From contig CADCVT010000344.1 in NCBI GenBank assembly GCA_902806215.1, forward strand, positions 1 through 21,729: a stretch of DNA of 21,729 nucleotides, given 5' to 3'. Below, piece by piece: positions 7,161 through 14,887 of the stretch (its first letter is position 1; every line of letters begins with the position of its first letter). A program made the position numbers and the translations under genes. The DNA is from an uncultured Solirubrobacteraceae bacterium (GTDB lineage Bacteria > Actinomycetota > Thermoleophilia > Solirubrobacterales > Solirubrobacteraceae). The notes under the pieces were generated by a model. It worked only from the letters and a program-made list of their open reading frames with translations. It searched no databases and was not told where the DNA came from.

Positions 7161-7481
7161 TCAGGCCGCTCGCAGCTCTCGGCTCAGGACGAGGCCGAGC
7201 ACGGTCCGGATCGCCGCCACGGCCGCGAGCTTGCCGATCTCGGTGAAGGTCGGGGCGATGGCGGTGGCCAGCACGTCGGCCGCGACCTCGAACTCGAGGC
7301 CGAGCAGCAGCGCGCGAGCCAGGCTCAGCCGCGCGTCCTCGATGTTCCCCCACGCCGGGTTGAGCGCCCCGAGCACGGCGGGCACGGTGACACGCCCCAC
7401 GCCCGCGACGATGATGAGGGCGCCGAGCACCTCGATGACCAGGACCGCGACGTCGACGGCGTCGGCGACCTCGGCGCTCAC
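7161..7481 (-). CDS. DUF1622 family membrane protein
   Basis: A 106-residue protein with hydrophobic stretches at about 8-30 (VAVLVIEVLGALIIVAGVG) and 75-100 (FTEIGKLAAVAAIRTVLGLVL). The central ARLSLARALLLGLEFEVAADVL with TAIAPTFTEIGKLA is the conserved core of DUF1622. It should lie in the cytoplasmic membrane; function is unknown. The GTG at 7481 overlaps the TGA of the GH15 gene by four bases (GTGA), so the two are translationally coupled. This pairing places it as the last gene of the PQQ-dehydrogenase/GH15 operon. Confidence 0.85.
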   Translation of the reverse strand: MSAEVADAVDVAVLVIEVLGALIIVAGVGRVTVPAVLGALNPAWGNIEDARLSLARALLLGLEFEVAADVLATAIAPTFTEIGKLAAVAAIRTVLGLVLSRELRAA

Positions 7482-9274
7482 ACAGCACCGCGACCCACGC
7501 GCTCGCACTCGGTCAGGCGCCATGCCGCGTCGATCAGCCCGACGTGCGAGAAGGCCTGCGGGAAGTTGCCGAGCAGCTCGCCGCGCTGCGGGTCGGCCTC
7601 CTCGGCCAGCAGCCCGATGTCGTTGGCGCAGGCGCCGGCGCGCTCGAACCACGTCTCCGCCCGCGCCAGTTCGCCGCCGAGCGCCAGGCATTCGACGAGC
7701 CAGTAGGTCGAGATCAGAAAACCGGAGGGATCGTCGGCCCAGCGCCGGACGAGGCCCGTGTCGCCGAGACGCTGCTCGATCGCCTCGATCGTCTTCCACA
7801 TGCGCGGATCGTCGGCGGGCAGGAAGCCGACGATCGGCAGCAGCAGGACCGACGCATCGAGCTCGTCGGAGCCGAACGCGCCGGCGTAGGCACCGGCCTC
7901 CTCGCTCCACGCCTCCCGCACGACCGTCTCGTGGATCGCGTCGCGCTGCTCTGACCAGCGCTCGACGTCGGCGCGATCGCCGAGCGCAGGAGCAAGCGTG
8001 ACGGCCCGGTCCAGCGCGACCCAGCACATGACCTTCGACGAGGTGTAGTCGCGGCGCTCGTCGCGGGCCTCCCACATGCCGGCGTCCGCCTCGCGCCAGG
8101 TCGACGCCGCGCGGTCGGCCAGCGTGGTGAGCAAGGCCTGCGTGTCCGGGTCGAGCTCACCGAGCTGGTCGCGCAGCTGGTGGGCGGCGTCGAGCACCTC
8201 GCCGAGCACGTCGAGCTGCTCCTGGTCCCACGCGCCGTTCCCCACGCGGACGGGCCGGCTCTCGCGAAAGCCGTGCAGGTGGTCGAGGTCGTGCTCGGTC
8301 AGGTCGCGCTCGCCCTCGACGCCGTACATGATCTGCACGCGCTCGTGGCTGCGCACCTGCCCGGCCGCGCGAGCGATCCACGTGAACAGGCGGTTGGCCT
8401 CGTCGGGGCACGCGGCGATCCACAACGCCCGAATGGTCATGCTCAGATCGCGCAGCCACGCGTAGCGGTAGTCGAAGTTCAGCTCGCCGCCGATCGTCTC
8501 GGGCAGCGACGTCGTCGCTGCGGCCACCACCGCGCCGGTCGGCTGGTAGGTCAGGCCCTGCAGGACGAGCGCGCTGCGGCGCACCGCGTCGCGATGACGT
8601 CCTTGGTACCCCTCGTGCTCGCTCGCCCAGGAGCGCCACGCGGCGATCGTGTCCTCGAGCGCCGGGACCGCCGCCTCGACATCGCGTGTCGCCGCCCGCG
8701 CCGCGTTGAGCCGCAGCTCGACCGGTCGGCCGGTCGGCGCCGTGAACCGGGCGCAGACGTCGCCGCCGTCGACCGTGAGGTCGACGCCTGCACGCAGCTC
8801 CAGCCGCACCGGGCCGCCGACCGCGTCGACGCCGCCGTCGACCTCCTCCAGCAGCGGCACGGTCAGCCCGTACTCCATGCGCGCGGCGAGCCGCATCTGC
8901 ATGACCACCTCGCCGCGCAGCGCCTCGACGCAGCGCAGCAGGACGTGCGGGCTGCCGGCGCCGATGGCGTGACCGCGGACACCGGGCGCGAAGCCCAGCG
9001 CATCCGTGACCGCTACCTCACCCGATGCCGTCCGGAAGATCGTGCGCAGGACGAGCGTGTCGGGGACGTACTCTCGGGTCACCGTGTGCTCCTCGACGGG
9101 GTGCAACGACCAGTGCCCTGCGTCGGCGTCGAGCAGACGGCCGAACACCGACGGCGCGTCGAAGCGCTCGGGACACCACCAGTCCACCGACCCGGTGCGA
9201 GCGACGATCGCGGCCGAGTGGCAGTCCGAGAGGAACGCGTAGTCGTCGACCCTCGGCGTTGAGGGACCGCTCAT
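7478..9274 (-). CDS. GH15 glycoside hydrolase, trehalase/glucoamylase-like
   Basis: A 598-residue enzyme of the GH15 family, which hydrolyses alpha-glucosidic bonds and releases glucose; actinobacterial members of this architecture include trehalases. The N-terminal beta domain starts with ISD-like DYAFLSDCHSAAIVARTGSV then DWWCPERFDAPSVFGRLLD. The (alpha/alpha)6 catalytic domain shows FDYRYAWLRDLSMTIRAL (267-284), VQIMYGVEGERDLTEHDL then HLHGFRESRPVRVGNGA (313-348), and a C-terminal FISTYW and FPQAFSH. No signal peptide, so it is cytoplasmic. The ATG at 9274 overlaps the TGA of the PQQ dehydrogenase (ATGA) and its stop overlaps the DUF1622 start. Trehalase versus glucoamylase activity cannot be settled from sequence. 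Confidence 0.92.
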   Translation of the reverse strand: MSGPSTPRVDDYAFLSDCHSAAIVARTGSVDWWCPERFDAPSVFGRLLDADAGHWSLHPVEEHTVTREYVPDTLVLRTIFRTASGEVAVTDALGFAPGVRGHAIGAGSPHVLLRCVEALRGEVVMQMRLAARMEYGLTVPLLEEVDGGVDAVGGPVRLELRAGVDLTVDGGDVCARFTAPTGRPVELRLNAARAATRDVEAAVPALEDTIAAWRSWASEHEGYQGRHRDAVRRSALVLQGLTYQPTGAVVAAATTSLPETIGGELNFDYRYAWLRDLSMTIRALWIAACPDEANRLFTWIARAAGQVRSHERVQIMYGVEGERDLTEHDLDHLHGFRESRPVRVGNGAWDQEQLDVLGEVLDAAHQLRDQLGELDPDTQALLTTLADRAASTWREADAGMWEARDERRDYTSSKVMCWVALDRAVTLAPALGDRADVERWSEQRDAIHETVVREAWSEEAGAYAGAFGSDELDASVLLLPIVGFLPADDPRMWKTIEAIEQRLGDTGLVRRWADDPSGFLISTYWLVECLALGGELARAETWFERAGACANDIGLLAEEADPQRGELLGNFPQAFSHVGLIDAAWRLTECERVGRGAV

Positions 9275-10449
9275 CCGCGCGGGGGGATGATGCGCAGGAT
9301 GCGGTCGTCGCCCGGCTGCGGCGCGCCGCGCCCGTCGCGGTTGGAGGTCGTGACCCAGAGCGTCCCGTCGGGAGCCTCGGTGATCGCGCGCAGGCGACCG
9401 AAGCGCCCGCGAAGGACCGGCCGGTCGCGGACCACGCGGCGGCCGGCGATTCGCAGCCGCCGCAGTGTCCGCCCCTTGAGCGCGGCGACGACCAGCGAGC
9501 CGCTCCATGACGATCCCGGCCGCGTGACGAAGGCCGCGCCCGAGGGGGCGATCGTCGTGGGGTAGACCTGCACGGGCGCGGCAAAGCCGCCGTGGCGGCG
9601 CCCGCGGACCCGCGGCCAGCCGTAGTTGCGGCCGCGCTCGACGAGGTTGACCTCGTCGTCGCCGCTCGCGCCGTCGAAGCCGCTCGGTCCGTGATCGGTG
9701 GCGAACAGCCGCCCTGTCCGCGGCTGCCAAGCGAGGCCCTGCGGGTTGCGCATGCCGATCGCGAAGAGCTCGGGGGAGCGCGTGCGACCCCGGTACTGCG
9801 TGCGGGTCAAGCGCAGCACCTTGCCGTTCAGCGACCCGCGATTCTGCGCGAGCCCGCCGCGCCCGGCGTCGCCGGTCGCGACGTACAGCCGGCGGTCGGG
9901 GCCGAAGCGCAGCCGCCCCGAGTCGTGGATGGTCCCGGCGGCGATGCCGCCGAGGACGAGCCCGTCGTCGCGCAGCCGGCCGTCGCGGAAGCGCAGGCGG
10001 CGGACCTGCATGCCGGCACCCCGCGTCACGTAGACGTAGACGAAGCGCGCGCCCCGCGCGAACGCGGGGTCGACGGCGATGCCGAGCAGTCCGCCCTCGC
10101 CGCGCGCCGAGGTCGCCACGCGTCCTGCCGGCTGCGCACGCAGGCGTCCGCGGCTGCTCACGAGCCGGATGCTGCCCGGCCGCTCGGTCACCAGGGCGCG
10201 CCCGTCGGGCAGTAAGGCGATGTCCCAGGGGACGACAAGACCCTTGCCGACGACCTCCACGCGGACGCCCTTCGCGCTGCGGCGCGGCGCCTGTGCCGCG
10301 CGGGCCGGCATCACCGTGCTCTGCGGCGCTTGCGCTTGCGCGGCCGGCGCCGGCGCTGTCGCAACGGCCGGGCCCGCAGCATCGGCGCCGCACGCCGCGG
10401 CGGCCAGCACCACGAGCGGGGCAAGGACGATGTGCGACGAGCGAGCCAC
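9271..10449 (-). CDS. PQQ-dependent aldose sugar dehydrogenase (YliI/sGDH family), exported
   Basis: A 392-residue exported enzyme expected to oxidise aldoses such as glucose to lactones using pyrroloquinoline quinone. The N-terminus has a signal sequence with LAAAACG; Cys20 could be lipidated although the lipobox is poor. An Ala/Pro-rich spacer (22-55) leads to a six-bladed propeller. Family landmarks are VPWDIALLPDGRALVTERPG (73-92), GEGGLLGIAVDPAF (117-130), IHDSGRLRFGPDRRLYVATGD with the probable catalytic His175, FAIGMRNPQGLAW, and EVNLVERGRNYGWP. The start is GTG at 10449. CCGTAAGGGA and a near-palindrome GTTCGTGAAC lie 33-50 bases upstream on the coding strand, in the gap after the kinase gene. 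No PQQ synthesis gene is in the window. Confidence 0.92.
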   Translation of the reverse strand: MARSSHIVLAPLVVLAAAACGADAAGPAVATAPAPAAQAQAPQSTVMPARAAQAPRRSAKGVRVEVVGKGLVVPWDIALLPDGRALVTERPGSIRLVSSRGRLRAQPAGRVATSARGEGGLLGIAVDPAFARGARFVYVYVTRGAGMQVRRLRFRDGRLRDDGLVLGGIAAGTIHDSGRLRFGPDRRLYVATGDAGRGGLAQNRGSLNGKVLRLTRTQYRGRTRSPELFAIGMRNPQGLAWQPRTGRLFATDHGPSGFDGASGDDEVNLVERGRNYGWPRVRGRRHGGFAAPVQVYPTTIAPSGAAFVTRPGSSWSGSLVVAALKGRTLRRLRIAGRRVVRDRPVLRGRFGRLRAITEAPDGTLWVTTSNRDGRGAPQPGDDRILRIIPPRG

Positions 10450-10524
10450 GCCGCGAGTATCCCCGGCCGCGCACCCCGCGTCCCTTACGGTTCACGAACG
10501 ACGGCTACCCTCGCCGGACCGCAC

Positions 10525-11838
10525 CTACCGCGGCAGCGAGAAGCCGACGGTCGACCCGCTTGCCGTATCGGCGAGCCACATGCGGCCGCCGTGGGCCTCG
10601 ACGATCGCCCGCGAGATGGCCAACCCCAAGCCGGCGCCGGCCCCGCCACGCGCCGCCCCCTCACCGCCGCGGTAGAACGGCTCGAAGATGTGCTCGCGAT
10701 CCTCGCGGTCGATGCCCGACCCGGTGTCGGCGACCGTGACGTCGACCCCCGCGTCGGAAGCGCGCACGGCGACGCGGACCGCCCCTCCGGCCGGGGTGTG
10801 CTCGAGCGCGTTCTGCAGGAGGTTCACGAGCACCCGGGCGATCCGCTCGGGCGCGAGCTCGACCGGCGGGAGGTCGTCGGCGAGGTCGACGACGAGCGCG
10901 ACGCCGCGCGCGTCGGCGCTCGCGCGCATCTGGTCGGTGGTCTCGCGAACCACGCCGTCGACCGGCATGCGCACGCGCGTCCACGTCACCTCGCCGGCCT
11001 CGATGCGCGACAGCTCGAAGACCTGCTCGGTCAGCTGCGTCAGCGAAGCGATCTGCGCAAGCATCCGCTCCGCGTAGACCGCTCGTTGCTCAGGCTCGAT
11101 GAGCTCGTCGCGGATCGCGTTGGCCAACAGCTGGAGTCCGGTCAGCGGCGTGCGCAGGTCGTGCGAAACGCCGACGAACAGGGTGCGGCGCGGCGCCTCC
11201 GCGCGATCGCGCTCGGCGGCGCGCTCGCGAAGCTGGTCGACCATGGCCTTGATCAGCGCGTGCCGCGTGGCCTGGGCCTCGTCGCGCTCGGCCTCGCAGA
11301 GCCTGAGCTGTTCGGTCATCGCGTTGCCGGCAGCGGCGAGACGCGCGACCTGATCGCCCCCGCCGACCGTCAGGCGCGCGGAGCGGTCACCGGCACCCAC
11401 CGCTGCGAGCTCGTCGGCGACCACGTCGATGTCGTCACCCACCGCCATACCGACCACGTAAGCGGCCCACACCACCAGCACGACGGTCGCGGCGAGCATC
11501 GACGCGAGGAGCACCCCGTCACCCGACGACGCATCGTGCAGGGCGACGACGAGCCAGGCGCTGCCCGCACCGGCAAGCGTGCCGCCGGCGACGACCGTCG
11601 CGAACTGCAACCCGATCGTGGCGACACGCTCACGCCAGGCCAGCACCAGGTGCGCGACCGCGAGGATGGCCACGCCGGCGAGCGCGATGGCCGAGGCAGC
11701 CGCGACAGCACTTGAGCGTCCTCCGTCGAGCGCCGCGGCGACGACGCCGAGGAGGAGCATCGCAGCGAGGAGGACGAAGCCCGAGCGCTTGCTGGGCGCA
11801 GCCCGGCGCACGCGTCGATGATCGCCGTGACCACCCAT
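10525..11838 (-). CDS. Membrane-bound sensor histidine kinase
   Basis: A 437-residue kinase that autophosphorylates and passes phosphate to a response regulator. Four hydrophobic segments lie at about 21-38, 43-68, 72-100 and 108-132 with very short loops, so sensing is probably in or at the membrane. A HAMP-like linker (about 133-185) precedes HisKA with FVGVSHDLRTPL (phospho-acceptor His226). HATPase_c shows the N box RVLVNLLQNALEH (335-347), G1 VADTGSGI, F box IFEPFY and G2 GAGLGLAISRAI. No response regulator adjoins it. The ATG at 11838 is eight bases downstream of the stop of the broken MpsC gene and lacks a good ribosome site. Confidence 0.93.
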   Translation of the reverse strand: MGGHGDHRRVRRAAPSKRSGFVLLAAMLLLGVVAAALDGGRSSAVAAASAIALAGVAILAVAHLVLAWRERVATIGLQFATVVAGGTLAGAGSAWLVVALHDASSGDGVLLASMLAATVVLVVWAAYVVGMAVGDDIDVVADELAAVGAGDRSARLTVGGGDQVARLAAAGNAMTEQLRLCEAERDEAQATRHALIKAMVDQLRERAAERDRAEAPRRTLFVGVSHDLRTPLTGLQLLANAIRDELIEPEQRAVYAERMLAQIASLTQLTEQVFELSRIEAGEVTWTRVRMPVDGVVRETTDQMRASADARGVALVVDLADDLPPVELAPERIARVLVNLLQNALEHTPAGGAVRVAVRASDAGVDVTVADTGSGIDREDREHIFEPFYRGGEGAARGGAGAGLGLAISRAIVEAHGGRMWLADTASGSTVGFSLPR

Positions 11839-11845
11839 CGGAGGC

Positions 11846-12182
11846 CTACGTCGCGACCGGCGCCGCCTCGAGGAAGAACACCTCGGCCGCGACCCGGTCG
11901 GCGACGTGGTTGGCGCTGAGGAACGTCTTGACGCGCCGGCCGGTGAGTCGCTCGACGGCGGCACAGAACGCGGCCTGGTGACGGCGCTGGAAGCTCCGGC
12001 GCTCGACGAGGATCGCGCCATCGTCCGTGCGCTGCTCGGCGTCCGACGACGTCCTCCAGCACGCAGACGAGCAGGTCCTCCATCAGGTAAGTCGTGACCG
12101 CCGTGCGGTCGATGGCGTAGTAGTCACCGTAGATGTCCGCGATCGCTTCCGAGACATCCTCCAGCACAAGTCCGGGATCCAT
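11846..12182 (-). pseudogene. DUF2294/MpsC-family gene broken by a one-base frameshift
   Basis: From the ATG at 12182 the frame reads MDPGLVLEDVSEAIADIYGD then TTYLMEDLLVCVLEDVV, the first half of a DUF2294 (MpsC) domain. At about 12037 the sense moves to another frame, reading DAEQRTDDGAILVERRSF, then FCAAVERLTGRRVKTFLSAN and VAAEVFFLE before a TAG at 11846. Removing one G from GTCGTCGGACGCC restores a continuous 111-residue protein of normal layout. DUF2294 was renamed for MpsC, a part of a sodium-driven membrane-potential system in Staphylococcus; the role in actinobacteria is unproven. An ATG at 12200 is an alternative start. A complete relative lies at 20071-20487. The shift could be real or a sequencing error. 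Confidence 0.75.
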
Positions 12183-12454
12183 GCGTGCCACCGCTCTCAT
12201 TGGCGACGCGCGCAGGGCGAGAGGGGTGGAGACTCCAAGCGGACGCTCCCGTGAGGGTACCCGCGCAGCTGCCCGCCGACCGCTCGCGCGACGGCCCGTC
12301 ATCGACACGTAAGGACTGCGCCTGCTCGGGTCCGCGCGGATCTCTTCGCACTTCGCGAGCTCGACGTGGACGAGTTCGCACGCCGTCGACGTCCCCGCGC
12401 TCACCATGGGCGTCGGCGGCGATGCCAGCCGGGCCGCGGCGCTGGGAGCCTCGC

Positions 12455-12874
12455 CTACTCGGGGGGCGGCGGAATCGGCGAGGCCTGCAGAGCGAGTGCG
12501 AGCGCCAGGAGGTTCGACGCGCACGCCTTGCCGGTGCTGATCGACCACTTGCGTTCGTCCGTGTTCAGCCATTCCTCCGCGCCTGGTCCGGGCCCCTTGT
12601 TCCAGTAGGTCCAGTTCTGGCCGCCGAGCCAGGTCGGGACGGCCATGATTAGGATCTCCGAGGCGAGGATGCGCTCGCGGATCGTCGGCCACTCATCGCC
12701 GTCGGAGATCGCCTCCGACACCACGCCGAAGTCGATCTAGTGATCGGCGAGGCGGATGACGTCGGTCTCGACGCCCTGCTCGCGCAACGCGCCGAGGACG
12801 ACCTGTGCGAGCGACTCGGAGTTCGACTCCGCTGGCGAGCGCTTCAGCGTGCAGACGAGACAGGTCGCGCGCAT
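12455..12874 (-). pseudogene. NAD(P)H-dependent flavin reductase/flavodoxin-like gene, with stop and internal deletion
   Basis: The frame from ATG 12874 reads MRATCLVCTLKRSPAESNSE, SLAQVVLGALREQGVETDVI, RLADH and then an in-frame TAG (12737-12739). The same frame continues after the stop with DFGVVSEAISDGDEWPTIRE, RILASEILIMAVPTWLG and QNWTYWNKGPGPG, ending SNLLALALALQASP. This is an FMN-dependent oxidoreductase (flavodoxin fold). In intact relatives PTWLG is followed by some 50 residues before the xxWTYWNxGPGPG segment; here they are joined directly, implying an in-frame deletion that removes part of the flavin site. So it is doubly damaged. The ATG is four bases after the stop of the membrane-protein gene, so it was part of that operon. 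Confidence 0.75.
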
Positions 12875-12878
12875 CGGC

Positions 12879-13373
12879 TCAGGCCGTCCCGGCTGGCCCG
12901 CCGCGCAGGCGGTCGTAGACGGCGCCGGTGGCCTGCGCGAGGACGAGCTTGTCGGCGACGTCGATCGCGAGGTCACGACGTGTCCAGCGCCACGGGGGCG
13001 CGTTGAGCCCGAGCGCGACGGTCGTCGCGACGTCTCCAGGCCAGAGCGTGACGAAGACGGTCGCGACGGCCCGCTGGCCGCGCAGACCACGGCGGCGGGC
13101 TATGGCAGCGTGCGCTGCCCCCCACCCCAGGCCGACTCCGAAGTGCGCAGCGTTGTTCAGCCGTCGCTTGGCGGCGCCGCGCTTCGGCGCGATCGGCAGG
13201 ACGCGCATCAGCAGGTTCGCCGGCTCGTAGCTCTCCGCCCGCCCGGTGATCGGCATCTCGACGAGCTTCTGCCATGCCGTCATCACAGCCACCCCCGCGA
13301 GCCCCGCGATCACTCCTCGACCCAGGCTGGGCACCAGATCGTGCGGTGGAATCTGTGCAGCGGCGGTGATCAT
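12879..13373 (-). CDS. Conserved membrane protein of unknown function
   Basis: A 164-residue protein with hydrophobic segments at about 16-34 (LGRGVIAGLAGVAVMTAW), 75-92 (AAHFGVGLGWGAAHAAIA) and 103-127 (AVATVFVTLWPGDVATTVALGL). The run NLLMRVLP, RLNNAAHFGVGLGWGAAHA and LAIDVADKLVLAQATGAVYD looks conserved and resembles small DUF1440-like membrane proteins common in actinobacteria; I cannot name the family with certainty. The start is ATG at 13373 with GGTAGGT upstream. It is the first gene of a minus-strand run that continues with the broken flavin reductase. Confidence 0.7.
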   Translation of the reverse strand: MITAAAQIPPHDLVPSLGRGVIAGLAGVAVMTAWQKLVEMPITGRAESYEPANLLMRVLPIAPKRGAAKRRLNNAAHFGVGLGWGAAHAAIARRRGLRGQRAVATVFVTLWPGDVATTVALGLNAPPWRWTRRDLAIDVADKLVLAQATGAVYDRLRGGPAGTA

Positions 13374-13610
13374 GAGCGAGACCTACCCCGACGACCTCGC
13401 GGCTGATCGCTGTGAGCAGCTCGTCACCCGCACGGGCCCCAGCTGCCCATGGTCGTGACGACCACCCGTCCCCGGCCAGTCCTTACGAGACGGGGACGGT
13501 TCGCGAACGGTCCGCGAAACCGACCGCGAGCGGGCGGCGCGAGGGGTAAGCATGGTGGACCGGCGGCAGTCAGCCGCCCTTCACTGACGTGAGACCTCTG
13601 GAGGTCCTCC
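13374..13610. promoter_or_regulatory. Divergent intergenic region with a perfect palindrome
   Basis: This gap lies between the minus-strand membrane protein and the plus-strand propeller. It contains the perfect palindrome GTTCGCGAAC (13499-13508), followed by a looser dyad (GGTCCGCGAAACC), which could be an operator. TCCTTACG at 13480-13487 reads CGTAAGGA toward the minus-strand gene. GAGGGGTAAG at 13541-13550 matches an element upstream of the other propeller gene. GGAGGT five bases before the ATG at 13611 is a strong ribosome site. Confidence 0.45.
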
Positions 13611-14819
13611 ATGCGTCGTTCCGCCGTCTTGGCCGCACTCGCGGCTGCAACCGTCCCTGCCTTCGCGCTGCCCGCAGGCGCCGCCGCAGCGGCACCGCCC
13701 GACGCCACCCCGACGCGGCCAGGGGCGGTCTACGCGGCCACCAACGACCCGACGGGCAACGAGATCCGGGTCTTCAACCGAGCCGCGGACGGTCGGCTCA
13801 CGCCGGCCGGCGACGTCGCGACCGGAGGACTGGGCAGCGGCAACTTCGAGCAGTCGGCCAACAGCGTGGTGCTCGGCGGCCGAGGCGGTGAGTCCTCGCC
13901 GATCAACTTCACCGGTTCCGCGCGGTTCCTGCTCACCACCAACACCGGGAGCGACAGCGTCTCGATCTTCCGGGTCGAGCCCGGCGGCCTCGAGCTCGTC
14001 GAGGTCGAGGAAGGTGGTCAGCTCGACCGCCCGATCAGCGTGACCGTGTCCAACGGCGTCGTCTACGCGCTCAACAGCGACCAGTCGCAATGCGCCACGC
14101 TCAGCGCGACCATCACCGGCTTCACCCTGGACGAGGACGGTCAGCTCACCCCGATCCCCGGGTCGACGCGCCCGCTCGCCGGCAACGGTCCGCCCTTCTC
14201 GGGCTGCACGCAGGTGTCGTTCGACAAGACCGGCGATGTGCTCGCCGTGACCGAGAAGAACGCCGACGTGATCACCACGTACCGCGTCGGCCGCGACGGC
14301 CTCGCGTCGCAGCCGATCCGCAACGAGACGCCGGGTGTCGGCCCGTTCGGCTTCACGTTCACCCAGACCGACCGACTCCTGACCACCGAGAACAACGGCC
14401 AGTTCGAGGGCCAGGGAGCGGCCTCGTCATTCCGGATCGAGAAGGACGCGACGCTCACCGCCGTGAGCGGCGACGTGCGCAACACACAGACCGACACGTG
14501 CTGGATCGTCCTGACCGACAACGGCAAGTACGCGTACGTCACCAACGCGATGAGCAACAACATCTCGAGCTACCGGGTCCGCCCGGACGGCACGATGACG
14601 CTCCTCGAGGCGATCGCCGGCCGCGCCGACGAGCTGCCCCGGCCGGTCGCCATCCCCGAGGACCTGACGCTCAGCGGTGACAGCCGCTACCTCTACGCGC
14701 GCAACGCGCGCGACGGCGACATCTTCGCCTTCGCCGTGCAGTCCGACGGCACGCTCGAGGAGATCCAGAACCTCCCGAGGGCCTTGCCGCCCGGCGCCAT
14801 CGGCGTGGCCGCCCGCTAG
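13611..14819 (+). CDS. Second secreted beta-propeller protein, lactonase-like (paralogue)
   Basis: A 402-residue exported protein, clearly paralogous to the one at 710-1903. The signal peptide is residues 1-27 (AVLAALAAATVPAFALPAGA). Shared signatures include GESSPINF, GCTQVSFDKTGDVLAVTEKN, GPFGFTFTQTDRLLTTENNG, DTCWIVLTD and DLTLSGDSRYLYARN. Cysteines 161, 199 and 297 match 163, 198 and 297 of the first copy. Blade-like repeats end in motifs such as VSIFRVEPGG, ITTYRVGRDG and ISSYRVRPDG. The two copies differ by many substitutions, so the duplication is old rather than recent. The ATG has GGAGGT five bases upstream and a hairpin follows the stop. Lactonase activity is a family-level inference only. 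Confidence 0.88.
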   Translation: MRRSAVLAALAAATVPAFALPAGAAAAAPPDATPTRPGAVYAATNDPTGNEIRVFNRAADGRLTPAGDVATGGLGSGNFEQSANSVVLGGRGGESSPINFTGSARFLLTTNTGSDSVSIFRVEPGGLELVEVEEGGQLDRPISVTVSNGVVYALNSDQSQCATLSATITGFTLDEDGQLTPIPGSTRPLAGNGPPFSGCTQVSFDKTGDVLAVTEKNADVITTYRVGRDGLASQPIRNETPGVGPFGFTFTQTDRLLTTENNGQFEGQGAASSFRIEKDATLTAVSGDVRNTQTDTCWIVLTDNGKYAYVTNAMSNNISSYRVRPDGTMTLLEAIAGRADELPRPVAIPEDLTLSGDSRYLYARNARDGDIFAFAVQSDGTLEEIQNLPRALPPGAIGVAAR

Positions 14820-14839
14820 TCCGCCGTCGAGGCATCGGT

Positions 14840-14864
14840 GGTCGTCCCGACCAACGGGACGGCC
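14840..14864. terminator. Hairpin between convergent propeller and SPW-type genes
   Basis: GGTCGTCCC pairs with GGGACGGCC over nine base pairs (one G-T) around a seven-base loop. It lies 20 bases after the propeller stop and 24 bases from the end of the convergent membrane-protein gene, so it could end transcription from both sides. Confidence 0.5.
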
Positions 14865-14887
14865 ACGCGCTGCCGCCGATCGAGCAG

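Noticed and set aside
8180..9262. Plus-strand frame of 360 codons
   Set aside because: Antisense to the GH15 gene; no domain-like content.
7478..10495. Single 1005-codon minus-strand protein covering PQQ dehydrogenase and GH15 regions
   Set aside because: Only the part from the ATG at 9274 is GH15; upstream the frame is an out-of-frame shadow of the PQQ dehydrogenase.
10330..11715. Plus-strand frame of 461 codons
   Set aside because: Antisense to the histidine kinase and the start of the PQQ dehydrogenase gene; composition is that of a shadow frame.
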